DNA of 64,000 nucleotides from Amblyornis subalaris (lineage: Eukaryota; Chordata; Aves; Passeriformes; Ptilonorhynchidae), in NCBI GenBank assembly GCA_018881555.1, contig JACAXG010000202.1, forward strand, positions 806,001-870,000. The letters are read 5' to 3'. The position numbers were made by a program, and so were the translations under genes. Position 1 is the stretch's first letter. Every line of letters begins with the position of its first letter. Positions 24,201 to 33,200 of the stretch are shown here, in pieces. The notes under the pieces were generated by a model. That model made no database searches and had not been told where the DNA came from. It saw nothing but the letters and a program-made list of their open reading frames with translations.

Positions 24201-27200
24201 TGGTTTATGGTGCACGTTGTGGCTACTTGCAGTAATTCACAGGATTGCCAAGAAAACTTTGACAGTAGTACTTTCCCATGGGAGAGTGGGGAGGGCTGCA
24301 GAAGCTGCAGAGTTGTGTCCATCACCTGACATACAGCCCATGGTGAAGACACTTCTGCTGTAAGAAGTGCATCAGCTTCTGGAAAGCTGCTTGCTATAAA
24401 AACCTGAAGAGATAACCATAGGTATGTAGTTATGAAGTAGAAAGGAATGAATTAATGAATGCAAGATTGTTAGGAAAGAAAAGGATGCTACAGCGCAAAG
24501 AATTTGAGGAAATATTAGACTAAAAGCCAGAAGACANCTCATTTAAGAAGTGCTGTCAGACACCGTATAGACCTTTCCAGTCTTCAGACAGGAAAAAGTT
24601 TAGCTTGAGAGGGTGGGTGAAATTCAGTGCCAGCATTAGATGTGATTGATCAAAATTTTCTGAAGTTATCTCTAGTAAAAAATGTAGGCCTTCTATCCAA
24701 GAGGGGTTTTTTCACTTTTGACTTAGCCGTTTTCCTTATGTTAAGGTCTATGCCCCATGAATATATTTACTATACCAAAAATTGAAGAGTTTTGATACAT
24801 TTTGACTGTGCAAGCTCTAAGTTTTAAAATGCTTTGAATCCCTTAAACTCTACTTCCTTGTTCAGTATTTGTAGCATGCATTGATCAGCATTTGTAGCAT
24901 GTTTTTGGTAAGACACATTGAGATTTTCTGGTTTCCAAGATGAAGGTGGGAGAGGGCACATCCTCTGGGTCACTAGATGAGGTTGGCACCACTTTGATAC
25001 AGTATTTGCTTTTACCTTTTCCCAGTTTGTTCAATAGGTTAACTCTTTCAAGATAATGATGAACTTGTCAACTTCACTGTCCTGTTTTGCAGGCTTTGCT
25101 GTAGCCCAGTGTATAAATCAGCACAATCCATCCCCACTCTCGTCACCATCCCCTTCCAGTGGCAGTGGGAGTACAGGGCGCTGTGATTCAGTGACTGCAA
25201 GCTCGACATCCACTCCTTCTGCTGCACAGAGCCCAGCAGGTATTCAATCACAATCTTCAGCCTAGGCACTTAGGGATGGAGNGGAGGTTATTGTAAAATT
25301 AAGCTACTGTGTTATTGGATTAAAAGCAGTAGGGCTTTATGGTTTTAGATCACTTATTCAACTAAGGGAATTAAAAGTAAATCGTGGTGCAAATTTCAGT
25401 GATATCTTCAGCTTTCTGGAACTCTAAATACTTGGCATCTTTCAGTAGAGATTTTAAGTACTGGTGAAATAATGTCCTACTTGTCTGACTTCTCTCCTAG
25501 CACATACAGCTGTGGGATGTTTTTTGTTTGTTTTAACTGAAGTATTGCTCTGAAGAAATTNGTAATGTAAACTGTTAGCCTTTCACCATAGTGGATAAGT
25601 TGATCTCCACAAGAAGCATCTTTTTTTAACTGGGCGACATTTGCTTTTGTGTGTTTATCTGATACTCATGTTAATTTGTAACAATGGGCCAAATATGAAA
25701 TATTTGATAGTTATTTAGGATGTTAATATTGTAAAGTTTTTGCAATAACACTCTTGTGGCTGAACACCTCCACATTTCAGGAGGCTGTTCATTGGAGCAG
25801 AAAAGTCTGCAGTATAAATAGACTAACAATGTAACTTTCACAAATGTAGGTTCCATGTGTTTGCATTGGTCAGTATATTTAGTAGGTATACTTAAACTGG
25901 AACTTCTTGTTGTGTTATTCCTCCTTTTTATGTAGTAATTGTAGAGAATCTTGTCATAGCATCTGTTCTGAGTGCAAATTATGTGTGAGGCAAAGCCTCA
26001 GGCTGGAGACTAAACATGAAGTAACTCCTGAAGAGTGCATACTGAAATGCTTTCATGCTAGAAGTGACCTACGCTACCTCATTTTGGTTATAAAACAATA
26101 GAGGTAACTTGATTCTCAAGACCTTTTCAAGCAACCCCCTCATTTTAATGGTCACTTCCAATGTTGATCCCTGTTGTTCTGGCTACCCCTTCTAAGGCAC
26201 AGCATTTTGCCTTTATTTGGAAAGGCCATGTATATTTAAAATTTGTTGCAGTCCTGCAGGAAATGATGCAACCTTTGTTAGGCATTGAGTTACTGTAGGT
26301 TTCACTGAACAGTGTCAGCAGATCAATGTGCATTATATGTTCAAAGTGAGTATCCCTGCAAGAAATACTGCTGGAAAGGGTGAGGAAAGGGTACTGATGA
26401 AGTTAACGAACAATAAATATGTAAAGCATTTTAGCACCCAGACTCTAGATTAAAAAGTATCTATAACCATGAGAGACTAACATATAGTCCAAATTGTCCT
26501 GTCATATGTGTAATTTCAGAATAGAATTTGGAATGGTCTTCTATATGCTGTCTATTCAAAACTTTGGAAGGCCCTCCTTTTATTTTCTCTGTTGGCAAGT
26601 TAACCTGCTGTTAACCAGTCTTTTGATGGCCCAGGCAATATGTAGTGATTGCACAGAGAGGTGCTGTCATTTGTCAGAACTCTCAGGATAAATTGGCACT
26701 ACAAGAAAGCATTTGTTTGATGACATATTTCTCCTCAGCAGTGTGAAAAGACTCATATAGAGTGTCCTTCACTGTATTTGAATCCTCTGTGATCAGAAAG
26801 AGAAATGCAACTACAGGTTCTTGCCAACAGTGAGTAAGAGAAAACTGTGGTAAAGGAANTGAAAATAGAGAATCTATATTATTTTTGTTGGTATAAGCCG
26901 TGTGCTAGTTCACAGAAATATCAAGCAAGACTCACTGCGTTTCAAACTGAGGTCCTTCAACTGCACATAATCTGGCTTCCATAGATCCAGAATGCATAAT
27001 TACTCATCAATCATAAACAGATAGTGCCTTATTGAAGAATAATCATAGACTGTAGTTAATAAAATTACAGTCTACTTAGACAGTATGTTGGCATTTGTAT
27101 AACACAAAATTCTGTTTGCTTTTCCTGCAGTTTAAAGAGCCTGATGATGGGAGGCTGCTCATTGGTTTCCAAACAAAAAAAAACCCAACAACAAAAACCC

Positions 27201-30200
27201 CCACACTCTTCCCCACCTTACTCACCCCCCAAAATAAAAATAATGGAAAAAAAATCAAACCCAAACCAGAGGAAAGGTATTTTGAAATGGCTGGTTTCAG
27301 TATGCACTTGAGCAGTTAGGTTGCATGAACTGCCCACCTTGACCTTCATTGTGACTTAATCATAAAATATGTGCAAAATGTCATGTGTCATGCAGGAAAA
27401 CAGTCTTTGGCTGGGGTTTTAACTCTTTTTTTTGGCCAGGATCTAGGCACACTGATGTGATGCTTTAGCAAATGTAGCTGTGAGGATCCAGTTCTGTGCC
27501 CCAGCACTGAGCACCATCACCTTCAGCAAAGTCAGAGGAAATGAACCCGACAATGTGCGTCAGCTGCTTCAGTCCCAAATCAGCAGCTTGCACTAACCTG
27601 CTGCAGGGATGGCTTTTGAGCTCAGCTCCTGGATTTTGTTGTGCTCAGAGGGCAGTTAAAAAGAGGAAGGCATGTAGAAGCATGAGCAGGTATTTTGTTG
27701 CAATAGACTAATGCACAGTTGGTACTGAGGTGCATGCATGTGGTGTAGGGATTTTGCTGTGGACCGTATCTGCCCTGACCTTTAGGACCAAGAGTCCCTG
27801 CCATGTATGTGATTGTTCAAAGAACTAGTGATTAGTTCTGACTGATATGTTGCTGTTAATGTTTGANGTGTATTTGGTGCGTAGTTGCAGCATATCTTAC
27901 AGTTTGACTTCCTTGTGAAAGAATCTCATTAATGCACAGAAACTGTTCCTAAGTCAGTCTAAAGCAGTAAGTGTGTGTAATTCTTCAAAGCTGCTGCCCT
28001 GGTCTGTACCGAAGTGCTTAGTGTAGTTGCAGGCAATAATGAACATGTAGTGGTTTAAAAGCTGTAGCTGGATGGCTGATGGTGTCTCAAGGTCCTTAGT
28101 ATAGACTAGTGAGAATTCTGAAATCTCTGGAGCCTTTTGGGGATGGGAATGTAGGCAGGGCTTTCCCCAGCCCAGGGACCTCTGTTGACTCTTTCTGTTA
28201 ATCTTCAGTGTGGGATCAATACTGTTGTTTATTCTTGGGAACAGTGTTTCTGCATTAACTGATTGACCAGTTTACTGCAAATTTGTAATGAATGTTCTCC
28301 CTTTTATAGTACTTACATGTAATTGTGATCTGTACTGGAAACTTGCCAGGAACATGGTCATGAAAGAGATGATCTGTTTGGCTTGGGCAGGTAGCTGTTC
28401 ATGGGCTTCTACATGAACAGAAGAACTCTGCTGAAATAAGTGACATTGAGCACCACCTGTGTCTTACTGACCACTCAGCTGAGATATGGAAACAATTGTT
28501 GGTATCCACCCACTTCAGTGTAAGACATAGTGATTTTCCCTTAACCAGTTGAGGACAATTGAAACTGAACTGCCTTATTCTGCTGGGAAGCAGAAGAAGA
28601 GACTTGCATGATGTGAAGTGACTCCTTGAGGAGGAAGTAACAAGTAGCTGTTGAGCAGCAAGCAGTCACCAAAATCTGCTTTATGTCCCAAGGTAGCACT
28701 TGAATGCTGCTGCCATCTGTCACATTCGAACCTGTCTCATTTCCCATCCCATTTTGAACACACACAAGCATGTGTAGGAGCTCTCTGTCCCTGCTTCCCT
28801 GCTCCCCTGTTTGTTCCGGCAACTGCTTGGGTTGTTGAGCATGAAGAGCATCCTGGGTTGCTCAGGAACTTCAGACGAGAGGGCCAGACAAGATAAAGGG
28901 GAGATGCCTATCTGGACGTCAAGGAAACTACCTCAACTACCTTCCTTAAGAGCAACATCTTAAACCACACAGCTTTTTATACTGTAAACTTGTCATTGTA
29001 GTGTCCTAAGCTACTGTCTATTGACAGATTTAAACCGTTCAGGGTTTGATACGTTTGAGTTGATGCTTGTAAATCTTCACAGAGTTGTTTCAGGAAATAA
29101 GATTCGGAGCATATGCATCAGTTTTTACATAAAACAGTGATAGATGAGAACAAAATAAGGACAAATTGCATGTTAAGAGAAAACAATGTTACAACATAGA
29201 TTATATATTGATGATTAAACAGCAAAAGAGCTTTCAAAAATGTGCCATAGGAAAAAGTTAATTCGGTGTTTTGTAGAAATAATTTACTTGTTACCACTTC
29301 TACCTGCATCAAACAATCACAGTGTTNCGTTAACTGCTTTGTCATGAGTGAAATAAACTCCTATGAATCCTGAGTTTATTGGCTATCCTACCTAATAGTT
29401 GTCACACTGTTTTGTGGCACAGATATTTTAAAGCCTGGAAACTCCCCCATTTGCAGTATTTGGGAGTTAAGTTTAGCCCTTTAAAAGATCACTGTTCTTT
29501 AAACTTGAAAAAGCAAAAATCATCCCTTAAAGAAAGCAGAATGCCTAGCAAGACAGAAAAACCAGTACCAGGTTCTGCAAATGCTGCTCTCAGGTTGGTT
29601 TTTTCCTTGTATTTACGTGAATTTATTTTTTTTAATTAACATGTCCTTTTGAAATGTTGCTGTGCATAAGGTAGAAATGTTCTCTCGTTAGGCAGATTTT
29701 AGTCATCAAGTTTTGGAGCTTAGAATGCAGTCATGTCTTGGCTACCCTTGCTGGAATCATGCACTTCTTTAAAGTGTTTATTTCTATATATGCCAAGGAT
29801 TAGATATAGAAGCTCTCTTACTGTAAGTTAGCAGTCTTCCAGAATTATGAATGTGTTAATGTAATCTATTCTGTATTTTACTACTTTTTAAGTTGTCTTA
29901 ACTTTTAAAAAGCAATTGGCTTCAGTACTTTGGAAGATGTTTACATTGGAGCAATGGATATTGAGGACTTCACAAGGCGCTGATCTGTGCCACTTATGCT
30001 ATATTTCGTGCTTCTGGCAGATACTGATGATAAAAGANGTAAAACAAGTATTTAAGAGCTGTCCCTTGTTGCAGAGAATATATTGGAATCCAGTCTGTAA
30101 AATTAAGTTTCCATTCCAAGGAGAGGATGATTAATCAAGCAAGGAGAGCCTATAAGAGCAGTGCCTGCCATCCTATCGAAACCATCCCTGTCTCTTCCCT

Positions 30201-33200
30201 CTATAATCAGTAATGTAAATGTGGTTTGACCTCCTGTTCTATGATGCTCTAGTAATTTTCTAACTAGGTGAGGAAGTACTTTTGTTCTTAGAAAGTTTCT
30301 TTTCTAGAAACTTTCTACGCACCAAGCATCATCATCTGAACTGCTGCTATCTTTTCAAACCCTGTGTTTGGCTTTATCATAAACCAAATGTAATGCTGCC
30401 NTNGGATGTGAGAATAGTAGTGCTGAANGGTCTGAATTGTTGTCACTTGCACAGTACTGCACCTCATATGATTTATGGCCAGGGGAGAGGAGAATAATTC
30501 TATGTCACTAGAGTTTGTGATGAGTAACTTCTCTCAAGATTTCTAAAGCATGTGAGTAGATCGTAATGCAAATAAATACTTGCCAGCACCCACTGGTGTA
30601 AGTGCTGTTGATATGGCCAGACGTAGCTCAAACCGTATTGTAAACATTTTCAGATGGGAAGCAAAAAATTAAATTCATTTAAACTCGTTTATTCCTGAGG
30701 ACCAAATACTTCCACCTTCAGAAGTATTTCCCAAACCTAGAAGGCTCTTGGTGTGGTGTCAAATTGCATTCAAGATACCAGCAGTTACGGATATGTCCTT
30801 GTCACTTANTCTTGTTGCTGCTCTAACATTTATCCTTTGTCTTCATTCCAGTTTCCCCTCCTTGTGTCATTGTTAAAGCCTTCGTATGATATATGGCTGT
30901 GTTTTCCTCTAGTAAGGTCTGGCAGGAAAGGACGTCGGCGGGTGTTTAGTCTGTCGGAGGCTGACAGTCACGGTGGACACTGGGTTTAGGCCTTCGAGCA
31001 GCAGCTGCAGCAGAAACTCCCGCAATCCCCGTTCAGGCAGGTTCTTCCGTAAGCCTTCACAAGCCCATAACAGTTAATAGAACATATTTGGTTTCCGTGC
31101 TGACAGCAGTGACGGTGAGGTAGGAAACTGAAGGTAGCATCGTAATATTTGTCTCTATGGGTTTGTTTGGAGNGAGTTGTTAATCAATGATTAGCTGTTT
31201 CTGAAAGCCTTATCTGCAGTTTCTCCCATGTCTCTGGGCTCTCTTGCCAAAGGTGGAAATTCTGTTCTCAAGCCTCCAGCTTCAAAGCAGTGATGTCTTC
31301 ATTTGCACAGGGCAGCCCTGGCTGTAGTGAAATCTAGTAAGCACAGGCTCCTGAATGGACAGTAATGCAGGTACTTGGCCAGCAGCAAGAAACCTATTTA
31401 TAGCTCAGGTAAAATGGATAGGCATTAAGCATAAGACTGTCCTTGGATTCTGATGGCACAAGCTTAATATTTCTGTGATCATCGAACTCTGGCAGATGAT
31501 TCTATGGACTGTTTAATTGCCTGAGGAGGTGAGAAGGGGGAGCAGATGCAAAAAAATATGGAAATACGCTTCAGATGACCTTTGTTATATAACCTGTTTT
31601 AACTTGTATCTAATTTCTTTTCTTTTTTTACTATCATGACTTGAAGATACTTTGTTAATATTATATAAACACCCTTTTTCATCTTTATAGATTTCATTTC
31701 CAACTTTTTGCTTAATGTCTTGTTATTTGTATTTTTGTTATCCTTTCATAGTATGTTGCTGTACAGCTTAGGACATTTCTCTGTGCGTGATATTCATTCT
31801 TTCCTTTTTCTGTTCTTTTCACTATTACCCCTTCTTAACATAAGTTAATATAACAGAAGTTGAGTGTTTTGGGTTGGATTTTTTGCTGTAATGATGATCT
31901 TTATAGCATTAAAGAGGTGCTGAAAAACATGTAAGGCTGCTGAAGGCANTGCATCCACAGACAGCTAATAATACCCCAAAACTTGCAAAATTACACCCTG
32001 TTTTCAATTGGTACTTAAGTTTGGAGGTATGGATTGGTGTATGTTAGAACTAAATGTTAACATCAGAACCACTTTAAGAAACTGACTTTACTCTCCCTGG
32101 TTTTGTTGCAGTTCTGGCATATATTTTGTGCCAGAACACTCTTGCTTAAGTACATAGAGGCTGAGGAGAGATAAGTATAACTGCTGTTTTCTAGTATTAG
32201 GTGATAACTTTTTGATATTTAAGAGTATAGCATATCTTAGTGACTGGTGGTTTTATCCAGGAAAAAATTACACTTATTTTTTTTCTTTCTATCCAAAAGT
32301 CAAACTGGAACTAAGTGTTAAGAGTTTGGGTTTTTCTGAAATCCAGTTAGTATTTTTATATGCAATATACATAAAAGTTCCAGGTAATGGGTAGAGAAAT
32401 TAATCTGCAGACATACTGGGTACATGAAACTCTTTAGAAGCAAGAGCTTGGTACTCATCTTGCTACCTGCCTAGAGACAGATGTTCTTGTAAGCTCATTA
32501 TTGAGCTTTTTTTTTCAGCTAGGGCACCTCTTCTTGTCTATTGTTTATTCCAGTTTCAGAGACTTTAAAAATGCAGATCGTACATAAATGTATATTTATC
32601 TACTTGCATCCTTCTCTGAGTATGACTTCCAAAGGCTTTGAATTTTTGAGCCTCAAAGATTTTCTCATTAGTAATTATTGTCCTGATGCTATGTTTTCAA
32701 TTTAAGAAGTTTTTACATCAAGAGGATGGTCTGATTTTTTTTTCATTATAATACCTCTTACGTACCAAATTTTCATTCCAAGATGCANGATCTCTGTATT
32801 CTATTTTCTAAGTAGGTTCCTTCATCTGTAGTCTAAGATTGTTCTCCTCTATGCTTATATCCAAAATACATGAGAGAGAATCATACTGAAAAACCTACAG
32901 GCNTACAGTTTCAAGCCAAGTGTACACCTGGAGTAGCCTGTGGGTTTGAGAGCTTGGTCACAAAGATGAAGTACCACTCTCACAGTCCTGCTCGCAAGCT
33001 GCTTGAAGAGTTAAGATTTTTAGTTAATCATTAGTACAGAACTGATAGTATATGCAAATTAGCAGTGAGAGCTGCTGACCTTTTCTAGACAATGTTGAGA
33101 ATTCTCCCTTCTCCACCCCTGTGTGTGCTGGGATTTCCTTTCTGGTCATTTTGGCAGGAGAGCTGCGCTGGTTACAGCAGTCAGCCACGGTTCCCCAAAA

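Larger units (their letters stand above)
19123..25092 (+). other. CLEC16A: CLEC16A intron 10-11
   Basis: 6.0 kb. Holds direct-repeat copy 2 (19774), the minus-strand exon-like segment (20923) and the poly(A)-like signature (21479). Open frames at 21531-21833 (plus) and 22143-22394 (minus) have no convincing splice sites or recognised homology. Confidence 0.85.
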
